Below are positions 36,233 to 46,800 of a stretch of 64,000 nucleotides of DNA, piece after piece. Numbering within the stretch: position 1 is the stretch's first letter; each line of letters opens with the position of its first letter. The notes beneath the pieces are model-generated. The model saw only the letters and a program-made list of their open reading frames with translations. It did no database searches and was not told the DNA's origin. The DNA comes from Paludibacteraceae bacterium. Its GTDB lineage: Bacteria > Bacteroidota > Bacteroidia > Bacteroidales > Paludibacteraceae. A program made the translations under genes and the position numbers. Location of the stretch: contig JAILLP010000004.1 of NCBI GenBank assembly GCA_024693065.1, positions 1 to 64,000 of the forward strand, given 5' to 3'.

Positions 36233-36585
36233 ACGAAAAATATGTGAAATCAATATATTTATTATTCGCGACAAATATTATCCACAAAGTTATTACAAAG
36301 AGATGATTTTTAGTCCAAACAGACGTAAAAAATAGAGAAAAATTTTTTTCGCTCGCAAGATTATTGTTTTTGTTTGTAGTATTGTACATTTTCCATTCGG
36401 ATTTATGTACTATCAAGAGGTTCATATATGGTGTATGCGACGTGTTTTTTCGATAAATTATGAAAAAAAAACTCTTTTTTGTTCTCTAAATACATTATTG
36501 TTGATTCTATTTTTTAATTTTGCGGATATTTCTTGAATTATTAGTGATGTTTTCTAGAAAAAAAGATATTTAATGTTATGTGATT
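36233..36585. promoter_or_regulatory. Divergent control region between asmA-like and T9SS cargo genes
   Basis: AT-rich, no gene seen. For the minus strand: -7 box TAACTTTG (36285-36292) with TTTG (36316-36319), 23 bases apart. For the plus strand: TAATTTTG (36515-36522) fits the -7 consensus, with only poorly spaced TTG elements upstream. A leader of about 58 bases would precede the ATG at 36586. Confidence 0.45.
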
Positions 36586-39500
36586 ATGAAGGGGATTTTT
36601 AGGAGACTCGTGGTGCTTGTCACATTATTATTGGGAGTAACCCAGGCGACCATGTCGGAAGGAATTCTCATTTTTGAGATTTCTGATGCTCAAAACCGAC
36701 CCGTTTCAGATCTTTCCGTGAATGTGGAATCGGGAGGTGTCTTGTACAAAACATACACGACTGATGAGTCGGGTAGGGTAGTGGATCCCCTGTTCCCAGC
36801 GGGTGACTATACCTATTCTTTCGATTTCGGAGATCTGCGGAATGGTAGTTTTTCTGTCGCGAATGGAAGTTACACATGGATCAACTTGGACTACCGTCTG
36901 TGGACCATTAGTTTCATGAATGAGGATGGTTCCATGCTGGAGGGTAAGAAGGCGACCATTTACAAGGTGAATGATGATAAGAGTGAGACCCTTATCGCTG
37001 AGAAGGTGTCTGATAGCACAGGTGTCACGGAGTTTTTGGTGCCGGAAGGTCAATACAAGTATTCGACGTTCAGAGGTTCTAATTATGTGACGGTGAAGGA
37101 CCAGAATATCAACACGGAAGTTTCTGTGGCGAGCGGTGAGATAACCCACCAGACTCACTTCTGCTTTATCAATGACAAGGGAACTCACTTGACTGTCTTT
37201 GCCAAGGATATTTTCGTGACGCATTTGGCGCCCGATAGCGTCTATCCGTTCGGTGCGGTGGATGCTCACAGCGACGTGATTTCGGGTGGTTATTATCAGT
37301 ATAATACGACGGACAACTATGTTTCTTGTCCGGCGGGTACATACTCATGCTCTGTGCAGACCAAGGATTACGGCACGATTGTCGACACTTTTATTGTGGA
37401 CGACAATGATGTGCTGGAAGGAAATATTGTTTATCTGGTTCTGCCTACACTGCCTGATACATCAGGTGGTTCTCAAGGATCAGAGTCTCGCTTCAAGATT
37501 CCTATAAACGAAGAAGTCGAAGGTGAGCATCCTGTCGTGTTGGAGGTGAGGGTCCGTTCCATATTGGATAGCCTTCCATTGCCGTTGGTTCGATGCAATC
37601 TTATGCTCACGTCGGATAACTCGGCGGAATCCCCTCATACATTGACGGATGATTCGGGAAAAGTCTCTTGGCTTGTTGCTCCTGATGTGTATGATGTCGT
37701 TGCGTTGAGGGATACCATGCGGGGAATTAATGTGGAACGAGACACTTCTGTGACGATCTATATCAATCCTGACGATTACACGAAGGTCTATTTCGATTTC
37801 TATTATGGGAAAGAGATGTTTGTCCCTTCGTCGGTTAAGAAGATTATGATTTGGCCATCGGATGACCAAGATGCATATGTGGAGTACTTCGGAAGATGGA
37901 GGGATACGATCCATTACCTGTATGAAAAACCAGTTCTGATGTCTGAGGGTGTTTATCGTGACCTTCTCAATATCGATGAAAAGGGCTATCATACGAATCT
38001 CTCGAATGTTTTCATGGTGGGACCAGGTGACACTGCTCTGCATGTGAAGACGGAACTTTTGCCATTCCATAAGCTAAACATTGAATTGACCGATGTGAAC
38101 CACGGTAAGTTCGAGTCAAGACAGTATGTGATTATGGAGACGAATGGCTTCATTTCTAAACTTGTGACGGATAGTGCCGGTCACTACTCAGGTGATTATA
38201 CAGAGGGTACTTATATCTTGACCGCTTTCGAGGACACGCAGGTGGTGAATCTTCTTGCCGACACGACCATCTACTTCCAGTCGAAGGCACCTCTGACGCA
38301 AAAGGTGAAGTTCCAATTCCTACATGATGGTCAGGTGGTCTACCCTCAGATCATGAATATGGATGTATACAAACGCAACCCTGATGCTTTGTATTCTAAG
38401 TCAATCTCCAAGTTCTATGATGATTACGAGGGGAAGGGCGCCGCTTGGGTTTTCGAGGAGTATACGGTTTGTGAAGTGGCCGATTACTATGTGAAATATG
38501 TGTTGAAGGATTATGATTACAATGGTACGTTCTCTTATGATTTCAATGTCTCTGGAAAGGGTGGAGAGGATACCACGGTTTATATTGTCGTGCCGGTGAA
38601 ACGTTCTGTTTCCATTACTATCAAGGATGCCAACCTTGATTTGGTGAATGGTGTGTTCGGAAACATCTACAAGTATGACGAGAACGGTGAACTCATGTCG
38701 GCCTTGGAGTATGATTATGACAACCATGAGGGTTTGCGAACCAATTCCGAAGGTGTGATCATCGACCATCTTGTGCCTGGACGATACCAACTCCGTATTT
38801 TGGACATCAAGAGAGACTTCATCGTGAAGGACTATGATTTGGAGTTCGATATCATATCGGGAACGAAAATGTATGACGTGAAGTATAAGGTCTTGTATAA
38901 GTCCAGCAAAAAGTATGTGCCGGATCTGTTGCTCGATGTGAATAAGGATGGCATGTTCTATAATAGTTCCTACACGGATGAGACGGGTACCGTCGAACTC
39001 TTCTGCGAGGCGGGCAAGTATTCTTACTATCTCCATTATGGCACAGATAACGATGGTTCTTACCAATTGACGGGCGACACGACCATCTATATCTATATCG
39101 AGGACCCTATTTATGTGGATTCCATCTCTATCCAGGGATGCGCATGCTTGACGCATGGTGACACTCTGCAGATGAGCGTGTCTCTATTCCCTGGTAATCC
39201 TACCCAAAAGGAGATAGAATGGAGTTCTGATAACGATGTGGTGGCTCATATCACCAGCGAGGGTGTGCTTATTACCCATGACGTGAAGACGGATGGTTTT
39301 GTGACGGTGACCGCCAAAAGTCTGGATGCGAAGGGAACGGTCGCGACACGTACTTTCTTCGTGGGGAATGGAAATTGCGGTTCTCCGATTAAACTGAATT
39401 TTGAAGGCACTTCGGTTCGGGAGTTGCCGATTTCTTCCAATAAGCAGCGGGTAGTCGTATCGACCGACGATGAGGATAAATTCCCTAAGGTTTACCTTTA

Positions 39501-41283
39501 TCAAACCTCGTCTGACTCAGTGAAATGGACAAGCATTCTTGGTCCGACGACCGAATCGGATGTGCTTATCCCGACGGATGGTTTTGATGGGGATATGCTA
39601 CTCCGTGTATTGGTGTCCACTTCCGAATCGGACTTGAAGGCATTCGAAGCCTCCGATACCATCTCGTGCGGAACCGATAGGATTTCGGACGTGCTTATGT
39701 TCCGTATGAACAAGTTGCTGCCGATTGGATGGCCGGATTCTATTTGTGCTACCCAGAAGGAGGTGGTTTTGTCTGTGGATAAACGTAAGTTGGGTACGAT
39801 TCCAGAGGGTTATACGTTGCAATGGTATGTTGTGGATGGTGACAAGATGGTGGATTTGAATATGACCGGATCGGATTCCATAACAGTCTCCATCGATTCC
39901 ACTACTACGTATAAAACTGTGATTGGAAAAGATGATGATGTGGTGTCGGAGTATCATCAAACGATATTTGTGGAAACGGTTCCTTCGTTCCATTTGAAGG
40001 TTGACCGTGATACGATTTGTTTGTTCGACACACTCTCGCTTTCCGTTGTGATGGAGAATGGTGCGGCAAGCAGGTATCTGTGGTCCTGCTCCGATGAGAA
40101 CGTGCAAATGTTGACGCATATCGCTTCTGATTCCGTCTATACTGTGACGGTTGAGTCTGAATATCGTCTGTGCCCAAGTCAGTCTGATACGGTTCGTGTC
40201 GTATTGGATGCGCCAATCGATTTCACCCTTTTGGTGGATAAATCGGTTATCTGTGAGACGGACACGGCAGGTATTGTTTTGAGTGTGGATAGCAGTAGGA
40301 CGCCAGAACTTGACAACGGTCTTTTCGGAGACATGACGGACGCCGCCTTAAATAGTGGCCTATACTCGTCAGATACACCTTGGTACGTGCTTGGCGGCGC
40401 TGAGTGGAGTAATGGTGAGAAGGGTTACACGTTGCGGGATATGCCTAGCCAATCGACGACTTATTCTGTGACCGCCACTTCTCGTTGGAATGCATGTAAG
40501 TCTGTGACAAAAGATATAAGTGTTGAGGTGAGGACTGCCCTTTCAGTTTCCCTCTCTCTGGATGCGGAGAGCATTTGTCAACGGGGAGATGACTCCATCC
40601 ATGCGGAAGCATCTGTCTTGACGGGCGAGGCTAAGAAATATGTATGGTGGGATGGATTGGAAACGGATACCACTGCCCGGACGGTGTTCCTTGGGGAAAG
40701 TGACACGTTATGGGTAATGGTGGTGGATAGTGTGTGCGAGAATTCATTGTCAGAATCTCTCCCTGTTCAAGTCGCAAGGCCAGCCACTGTCTCCTTGTCT
40801 TCTCCGAATAAAATCTTCGAATATGGTACGGGTATCGACTTGGTTGCCACTACCACGGGTCCTGTCTTTGGCCCATATAGGTGGTATGCCGTTGATGCGT
40901 CAGGGGAGGAAAATGTACTCTCCGTCTCGGATGATAGTTCTTACACGGATTTGCCGAACGGGAATGTCACCTATTCGGTGATTGTCGAGAATGGTGAATG
41001 TGGCGAAATCGGAAGCAATTCTATCCGTGTGGCGCTTGTCGATAACATCGTGATTCCAACGGTCTTCACTCCTCATAATGTGGATGGCGAGAACGATGAC
41101 TTCATGCCAGGCTATCCTGTGACGATCTATGACCGCTACGGAGATGTCGTATGCAACTCCAATTCCGGATGGGACGGTTATTACAAAGGGAAGCTAGCCG
41201 ATCCGGGAGTCTACATTTATGTCCTCACATTGAAGGATGACCGAGTTGTGAAGGGAACGATTGAAATATTTAAGAAGAAATAA
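36586..41283 (+). CDS. Giant T9SS type B cargo protein with Ig-like modules
   Basis: 1565 residues from the ATG at 36586. A signal peptide (GIFRRLVVLVTLLLGVTQA) leads into a series of SpaA/Cna-B-like beta modules (e.g. QNRPVSDLSVNVESGG, YTTDESGRVVDPLFPAGDY; the motif recurs near 100, 320 and 770). A BIG2-like Ig domain lies at about 845-925 (TLQMSVSLFPGN, IEWSSDNDVVAHI). Several PKD-like modules follow, then a type B sorting domain: IPTVFTPHNVDGENDDFMPG, VTIYDRYGDVV, SGWDGYYKG. It would be exported by T9SS and displayed on or released from the surface. Downstream genes encode an OmpA/PD40 and a PorP/SprF protein, forming a cassette. Adhesion or matrix role is inferred. Confidence 0.87.
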   Translation: MKGIFRRLVVLVTLLLGVTQATMSEGILIFEISDAQNRPVSDLSVNVESGGVLYKTYTTDESGRVVDPLFPAGDYTYSFDFGDLRNGSFSVANGSYTWINLDYRLWTISFMNEDGSMLEGKKATIYKVNDDKSETLIAEKVSDSTGVTEFLVPEGQYKYSTFRGSNYVTVKDQNINTEVSVASGEITHQTHFCFINDKGTHLTVFAKDIFVTHLAPDSVYPFGAVDAHSDVISGGYYQYNTTDNYVSCPAGTYSCSVQTKDYGTIVDTFIVDDNDVLEGNIVYLVLPTLPDTSGGSQGSESRFKIPINEEVEGEHPVVLEVRVRSILDSLPLPLVRCNLMLTSDNSAESPHTLTDDSGKVSWLVAPDVYDVVALRDTMRGINVERDTSVTIYINPDDYTKVYFDFYYGKEMFVPSSVKKIMIWPSDDQDAYVEYFGRWRDTIHYLYEKPVLMSEGVYRDLLNIDEKGYHTNLSNVFMVGPGDTALHVKTELLPFHKLNIELTDVNHGKFESRQYVIMETNGFISKLVTDSAGHYSGDYTEGTYILTAFEDTQVVNLLADTTIYFQSKAPLTQKVKFQFLHDGQVVYPQIMNMDVYKRNPDALYSKSISKFYDDYEGKGAAWVFEEYTVCEVADYYVKYVLKDYDYNGTFSYDFNVSGKGGEDTTVYIVVPVKRSVSITIKDANLDLVNGVFGNIYKYDENGELMSALEYDYDNHEGLRTNSEGVIIDHLVPGRYQLRILDIKRDFIVKDYDLEFDIISGTKMYDVKYKVLYKSSKKYVPDLLLDVNKDGMFYNSSYTDETGTVELFCEAGKYSYYLHYGTDNDGSYQLTGDTTIYIYIEDPIYVDSISIQGCACLTHGDTLQMSVSLFPGNPTQKEIEWSSDNDVVAHITSEGVLITHDVKTDGFVTVTAKSLDAKGTVATRTFFVGNGNCGSPIKLNFEGTSVRELPISSNKQRVVVSTDDEDKFPKVYLYQTSSDSVKWTSILGPTTESDVLIPTDGFDGDMLLRVLVSTSESDLKAFEASDTISCGTDRISDVLMFRMNKLLPIGWPDSICATQKEVVLSVDKRKLGTIPEGYTLQWYVVDGDKMVDLNMTGSDSITVSIDSTTTYKTVIGKDDDVVSEYHQTIFVETVPSFHLKVDRDTICLFDTLSLSVVMENGAASRYLWSCSDENVQMLTHIASDSVYTVTVESEYRLCPSQSDTVRVVLDAPIDFTLLVDKSVICETDTAGIVLSVDSSRTPELDNGLFGDMTDAALNSGLYSSDTPWYVLGGAEWSNGEKGYTLRDMPSQSTTYSVTATSRWNACKSVTKDISVEVRTALSVSLSLDAESICQRGDDSIHAEASVLTGEAKKYVWWDGLETDTTARTVFLGESDTLWVMVVDSVCENSLSESLPVQVARPATVSLSSPNKIFEYGTGIDLVATTTGPVFGPYRWYAVDASGEENVLSVSDDSSYTDLPNGNVTYSVIVENGECGEIGSNSIRVALVDNIVIPTVFTPHNVDGENDDFMPGYPVTIYDRYGDVVCNSNSGWDGYYKGKLADPGVYIYVLTLKDDRVVKGTIEIFKKK

Positions 41284-41300
41284 TATTAGCGTATAATATA

Positions 41301-42668
41301 ATGATGAAAAAGCTGTTTCTAATCCTATTCGTCATGGGCGTTTTCTTCCCCATGGAAAATGGTTTTTGCGCTCAGCGTTCGAGTTTTTTGAAAACGAAGA
41401 ATGTGGGCGGGGAAGATGTGATTTCGAAATATAAGGACGGAAAAATCCTTTTTGTCCGCCATGACAGCGCTTTCGTCGCGGACATGGATGAAAATGGTAA
41501 TCTGGTTAACCTCACTTACACGGAGGAGTTTGACAAGATTTCTCCTGATGGCCAAGTCGCTTATGGCAATAAGAGTGGTAAACTTTATTATTCCAAGTCG
41601 GGGAAATTGTATACTGCCAAGCAGAAAAAGAGTGGGGAATGGACGATGGACAAGTCCGTGAAGATCCTTGGCTCAGGCGTGGAGCGAGATAAGTATAGAG
41701 GATCGGTCATGGCCTATGCCAATTGGCGTTATATGCCGAACGATTCAGTCGTTGTGTTGAATCCTACCTTGAACGAGGATGAGACTGTGATGTATTTCGC
41801 TTCGAATATGTTCGGATCCAAAAGCCTTGACATCTTCAAGGTGGAGAAGGATGTGGATGGTGAGTGGGGTGTTCCTCAGAGAATGGATGTGAGGGTCAAT
41901 TCCTCTTCGGATGAAGATTATCCATTCCTTGCGGATGACGGCACGTTGGCGTTCGCCTCTAATCGTCCCGCACGTAATGAGAAACCTGCTGAAGGTAAAT
42001 ATGATGTCTATGGTGTAAACCCTCAAGGATCTTCGAAACCTCGTCTCTTGGCGGATATTGACGAAGAGGCCGCCCGAAAGTTGGCGGAGGAGAAACGTCT
42101 GGAGGAGGAACGCCTGTTGGCTGAGAAGAGACGTCAGGAGGAGGCCGCCCGTGCCGCTGACAGTTTGGCCCTTTCTTATGCGCAGGATGTGAATCGCTCA
42201 TCTGACCAAAACAAGAGAATCGAGGATGCTCTGAATAATTCTAAAACAAAGGTTAGTAGGAGACGTTTGGATGAGGCGTTGAAGAAGAATCCTGACACTG
42301 TGTTGAAGGTCTCTCCGAACGTGGTGGCCACCAAGGAGATGCGCATCTTCTACTTCGAGTTCGATAAAGATATTCCGAATGGTACGTATAAGGAGGACTT
42401 CGAGGTGGTGCTTGATTTCATCAACTCTTATCCGAACAGTCAATTCCTGTTGGTGGGCCATACGGATGAGAGAGGTACTTTCGAATACAATGACGTTCTC
42501 TCCTTGAAACGTGCGGAGTGGGTTCGTTTCCATCTGTTGTTGAGGGATGTGAAGTTGGATCGCCTGAAAATTAGGGGCGATGGGGAATACCATCCTATCG
42601 TGAAGAACGCGCAGACGGAGGAGGATCACCAGAAGAACCGTCGTGTTGAGATTATCAAGTTGAATTGA
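41301..42668 (+). CDS. OmpA-family protein with PD40-like repeats
   Basis: 455 residues, signal peptide MKKLFLILFVMGVFFPMENG ending near FCA. The middle shows PD40/beta-propeller-like repeats (NPTLNEDETVMYFASNMFG, YPFLADDGTLAFASNRP). A Glu/Arg/Ala-rich helix (about 250-290) connects to the OmpA peptidoglycan-binding domain (FLLVGHTDERGTFEYNDVLSLKRA). This resembles T9SS-associated PorE-type proteins that tie the secretion apparatus to peptidoglycan. It lies 17 bases after the cargo gene and 33 before the PorP/SprF gene. Confidence 0.88.
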   Translation: MMKKLFLILFVMGVFFPMENGFCAQRSSFLKTKNVGGEDVISKYKDGKILFVRHDSAFVADMDENGNLVNLTYTEEFDKISPDGQVAYGNKSGKLYYSKSGKLYTAKQKKSGEWTMDKSVKILGSGVERDKYRGSVMAYANWRYMPNDSVVVLNPTLNEDETVMYFASNMFGSKSLDIFKVEKDVDGEWGVPQRMDVRVNSSSDEDYPFLADDGTLAFASNRPARNEKPAEGKYDVYGVNPQGSSKPRLLADIDEEAARKLAEEKRLEEERLLAEKRRQEEAARAADSLALSYAQDVNRSSDQNKRIEDALNNSKTKVSRRRLDEALKKNPDTVLKVSPNVVATKEMRIFYFEFDKDIPNGTYKEDFEVVLDFINSYPNSQFLLVGHTDERGTFEYNDVLSLKRAEWVRFHLLLRDVKLDRLKIRGDGEYHPIVKNAQTEEDHQKNRRVEIIKLN

Positions 42669-42701
42669 TTCTAGTTTAGACAATAAAGCATTTTATTCAA
42701 A

Positions 42702-43610
42702 ATGGAAAAAAAGAATATCGGCAAACTTATAGCATTCTTATGCTTTTTGACCTTATATGTTCGTCCTGCGGATGCGCAGCAAGATTTGTTGCTTTCTCAG
42801 CAATTTTTCTCGCGTATCAATGTCAATCCTGCCGGTACGGGTAACAATAGCAAGTTTGACGCTTTCCTTTTGGGCCGATTCCAATGGGTGGGTGTGGACA
42901 ATGCGCCTAAGACAGGTTTGTTCAATATATCGGGGTATTGCGAGAACCTGAAGTCTAGTTTGGGTCTCTCCGTTTATCATGACCATCTTGGTGTGGGGCA
43001 TAGCTCCACCAACGCACAGGTCGTATACTCCTACCATTTGGATGTAACGGAGAAGTATATTCTCTCTATGGGTCTCTCCGGTGGCGCTAATTTTGGCTAT
43101 TTCAATCCCGAGGATAACATTATGAGGGATGTGTCGGAATACAGTGACCCTGACACTTATGTGCAGGAAAAGACCACGGAAGTGAAGCCTGATATGAATT
43201 TCGGTCTTGAGTTTACCTCCATGCATTGGATGGTGGGCGCTTCATGTACTCATATGCTGAATGATAGTACTACCACCTTTAAGCCGGGTCGTCATTTCTA
43301 CTTCTATGGACGAGGATTTATTCCATTGAATGACCGTTTCGATATTGCTCCGGCTTTGGTCTACATGCATAAGAAGAAAGTGAATGTGCTCGAAATAAAT
43401 GCCATGGCTTTTTATAATCGTTTCATATGGGCGGGCGCTACGTGGAAACCGGACTTGTCCAATCCGATTGACATGTCTATGATTGCTATTACCGCTGGAT
43501 TGGAATGGAGAGAAAAGTATAGGTTCGGCTATACGTTCGACCTCAATACGGGTAGAATCAACCATTTGCCTTCGAATACGCACGAGATTCTCCTTTCTGT
43601 TCAGTTCTGA
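42702..43610 (+). CDS. PorP/SprF-family outer membrane protein of type IX secretion
   Basis: 302 residues. The signal peptide ends at ADA before QQDLLLSQQFFSRINVNPAGTG, the family's conserved opening. The rest alternates like a beta barrel (LGLSVYHDHLGVGHSSTNAQ, FGYTFDLNTGRINHLPSNTHE, ending LLSVQF). PorP/SprF proteins are often encoded next to type B cargo and are needed for its attachment or secretion, which matches this operon. A terminator follows. Confidence 0.9.
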   Translation: MEKKNIGKLIAFLCFLTLYVRPADAQQDLLLSQQFFSRINVNPAGTGNNSKFDAFLLGRFQWVGVDNAPKTGLFNISGYCENLKSSLGLSVYHDHLGVGHSSTNAQVVYSYHLDVTEKYILSMGLSGGANFGYFNPEDNIMRDVSEYSDPDTYVQEKTTEVKPDMNFGLEFTSMHWMVGASCTHMLNDSTTTFKPGRHFYFYGRGFIPLNDRFDIAPALVYMHKKKVNVLEINAMAFYNRFIWAGATWKPDLSNPIDMSMIAITAGLEWREKYRFGYTFDLNTGRINHLPSNTHEILLSVQF

Positions 43611-43635
43611 CGGGAAAAAGGATTATTCATAAGGC

Positions 43636-43668
43636 GGGGGGAAACAATGTTTTTCCCCCTTTCTTTTT
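43636..43668 (+). terminator. Terminator of the T9SS cassette
   Basis: GGGGGAAA (43637-43644) pairs with TTTCCCCC (43652-43659), followed by TTTCTTTTTTT. Confidence 0.8.
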
Positions 43669-43699
43669 TTGATAAATAAAATCGCAAACAAATCTTTCG

Positions 43700-43734
43700 T
43701 TTGGGGAAATAAAAAAATTTTTTTACTACTTTTG
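43700..43734 (+). promoter_or_regulatory. Promoter of the pyruvate:ferredoxin oxidoreductase gene
   Basis: TACTTTTG (43727-43734) fits TAnnTTTG, with TTTG at 43700-43703, 23 bases upstream. Confidence 0.55.
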
Positions 43735-43805
43735 CATTTTGTGTGAAAACAGTGTTTTCCACCGTTAAAGGAGATCGAAATTTTTATTGTTCAATTTATA
43801 AAATT

Positions 43806-46800
43806 ATGGCTAAAGAAAAGAAATTCATCACTTGTGATGGTAATGAGGCTGCTGCACATATTTCCTATATGTTCAGCGAGTGCGCCTGTATCTACCCAAT
43901 CACACCATCTTCAACGATGGCTGAGCACGTGGATGAGTGGGCCGCTCAAGGTCGCAAGAACATCTTCGGCGAGACAGTGTCTGTAACAGAAATGCAGTCA
44001 GAGGCAGGTGCCGCTGGTGCAGTTCACGGTGCAATCCAAGCGGGTGCGTTGACATCCACTTACACCGCTTCCCAGGGTCTGTTGTTGATGATCCCTAACA
44101 TGTACAAGATCGCTGCGGAGAAGATGCCGGCTGTGTTCCATGTTTCGGCTCGTACCATCGCATCCCACTCTCTTTGTATCTTCGGTGACCATCAGGACGT
44201 TTACGCATGCCGTCAGACTGGTTTTGCGATGTTGGCTGAGGGTTCCGTACAGGAGGTTATGGATTTGGCTGGTGTAGCACACTTGTCAACCATTAAGTCT
44301 CAAGTTCCTTTCTTGAACTTCTTCGACGGATTCCGTACTTCCCACGAGATCCAGAAGATCGAGAAGTTGGACAACGAGGATTTGGCTGGATTGATCGACC
44401 AAGAGAAGTTGGCTGAATTCCGCTCAAGAGCTTTGAATCCAAATAAGCCTGTAATGCGCGGTATGGCGGAGAACCCTGATACGTTCTTCACTCACCGTGA
44501 GTCTTGCAATACAATGTACAACAACGTCCCTGAGATCGTTGAGAACTACATGAAGGAGATCTCTAAGATCACTGGACGTAACTATGGTTTGTTCGATTAC
44601 TATGGTGCTAAGGACGCTGACCGTGTCATCATCGCCATGGGTTCCGTAACGGAGTGTATCCGTGAGGTGATCGACTTCTTGGCCGCTAAGGGCGAGAAGG
44701 TTGGTTTGGTGGCTGTTCACTTGTTCCGCCCATTCTCAACCAAGCATTTGCTCGCTGCAGTTCCTAAGAGCGCTAAGGTGGTTACCGTATTGGATAGAAC
44801 AAAAGAGCCAGGTGCAAATGGTGATCCTTTGTATTTGGACGTTCGCGAGGCATTCTTCGACGTGAAGGATTCTCCTAAGGTGATCGGTGGCCGTTACGGT
44901 TTGGGTTCTAACGATACTACTCCTGCTCAAATCATCTCTGTATATGAGAACATGGCGATGAAGGAGCCTAAGAACCACTTCACGATCGGTATCGTGGACG
45001 ATGTTACCTTCACTTCCCTTCCTAAGAAGGAGGAGGTTGCTGTGGGTGGCGCCGGCATGTTCGAGGCTAAGTTCTACGGTTTGGGTGCTGATGGTACTGT
45101 CGGCGCTAACAAGAACTCTGTGAAGATCATCGGTGACAACACTAACAAGCACTGCCAAGCATACTTCTCTTACGACTCTAAGAAGTCAGGAGGTTTCACT
45201 TGCTCACACTTGCGTTTCGGTGATACGCCTATCCGTTCCACTTACTTGGTGAACACGCCTAACTTCGTGGCTTGCCACGTTCAGGCTTACCTCCACATGT
45301 ACGATGTGACTCGTGGTTTGCAGAAGAACGGTACGTTCTTGTTGAACACGATCTGGGAAGGCGAGGAGTTGGCTAAGAACTTGCCTAATAAGGTGAAGGC
45401 TTACTTCGCTAAGAACAATATCAAGGTTTACTACATCAACGCTACCAAGATCGCTCAAGAGATCGGTCTGGGTAACCGTACCAATACCATCCTTCAATCA
45501 GCATTCTTCCGTATCACAGGTGTCATCCCTGTGGAGTTGGCTGTTGAGCAGATGAAGAAGTTCATCGTTAAGTCTTACGGAAAGAAGGGTGAGGATGTCG
45601 TGAACAAGAACTACGCTGCGGTAGACCGTGGTGGTGAATATAAAGAGTTGGCTATCGATCCAGCTTGGGCTAAGCTCGGCGAGGATGCAGCTAAGAAGAA
45701 CGACGATCCTGAGTTCATCAATAAGATCGTTCGTCCTATCAATGCGCAGAACGGTGACTTGTTGCCAGTTTCCGCATTCAAGGGCATCGAGGATGGTGAA
45801 TGGCCTGCTGGTACAGCTGCTTACGAGAAGCGTGGTGTGTCTGCGTTCGTTCCTCAATGGAATGCCGCTGACTGTATCCAATGTAACAACTGTGCGTTCG
45901 TTTGTCCTCACGCATGTATCCGTCCGATCGTCATGACTGACGATGAGGCTAAGGGCATGAATGGTGACATGATCGAGATGAAGGCTCCTGCTGCCATGAA
46001 GGGCATGAAGTTCCGTATGCAGGTAGGCGTTTTGGATTGCTTGGGCTGCGGCAACTGTGTTGACGTATGTTTGGGTAACAACCCTGAGAAGGGCAAGCAA
46101 GCTCTTAAGATGGTTGCGTTCGATCCTGAATCCAAGGCTACGGCTGTTGAGGCTGCTAACTGGGATTACGCTGTTAAGAAGGTTTCCAGCAAGCAACACT
46201 TGGTTGACATCACTGCCAACCCTAAGAACTCTCAGTTCGCTACTCCATTGTTCGAATTCTCCGGCGCTTGCTCGGGTTGTGGTGAGACTCCATACGTGAA
46301 GTTGATCTCCCAATTGTTCGGTAACCGTGAGATCGTGGCTAACGCAACGGGTTGTTCTTCTATCTACTCTGGTTCTATCCCATCAACTCCTTACACGAAG
46401 AACGAGAAGGGTCAAGGTCCAGCTTGGGCTAACTCTTTGTTCGAGGACTTCTGCGAGTTCGGTTTGGGTATGGAATTGGCTAACGAGAAGATGCGCGAGC
46501 GTATCGTGAAGATCATGACCGAGGCTATCGCCGCTGACTGCACGCCTGCTGATGCTAAGGAGTTGTTCCAAGCTTGGTTGGATAACAGAAACGACGCCGC
46601 TAAGTCACAAGAGATCACTGAGAAGATCATCCCTATCGTTGAGGCTGGTAAGAGCAAGTGCGACCACTGCAAGCAATTGTCAGAGTTGACTGGCTATATG
46701 ATCAAGCGTTCTCAATGGATCATCGGTGGTGACGGTGCGTCATACGATATCGGTTACGGAGGTTTGGATCACGTGATCGCTTCTGGTAAGAACGTGAACA

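Noticed and set aside
45498-46313. Long minus-strand frames inside nifJ
   Set aside because: Result of strong codon bias in the highly expressed + strand gene; no homology-like motifs.
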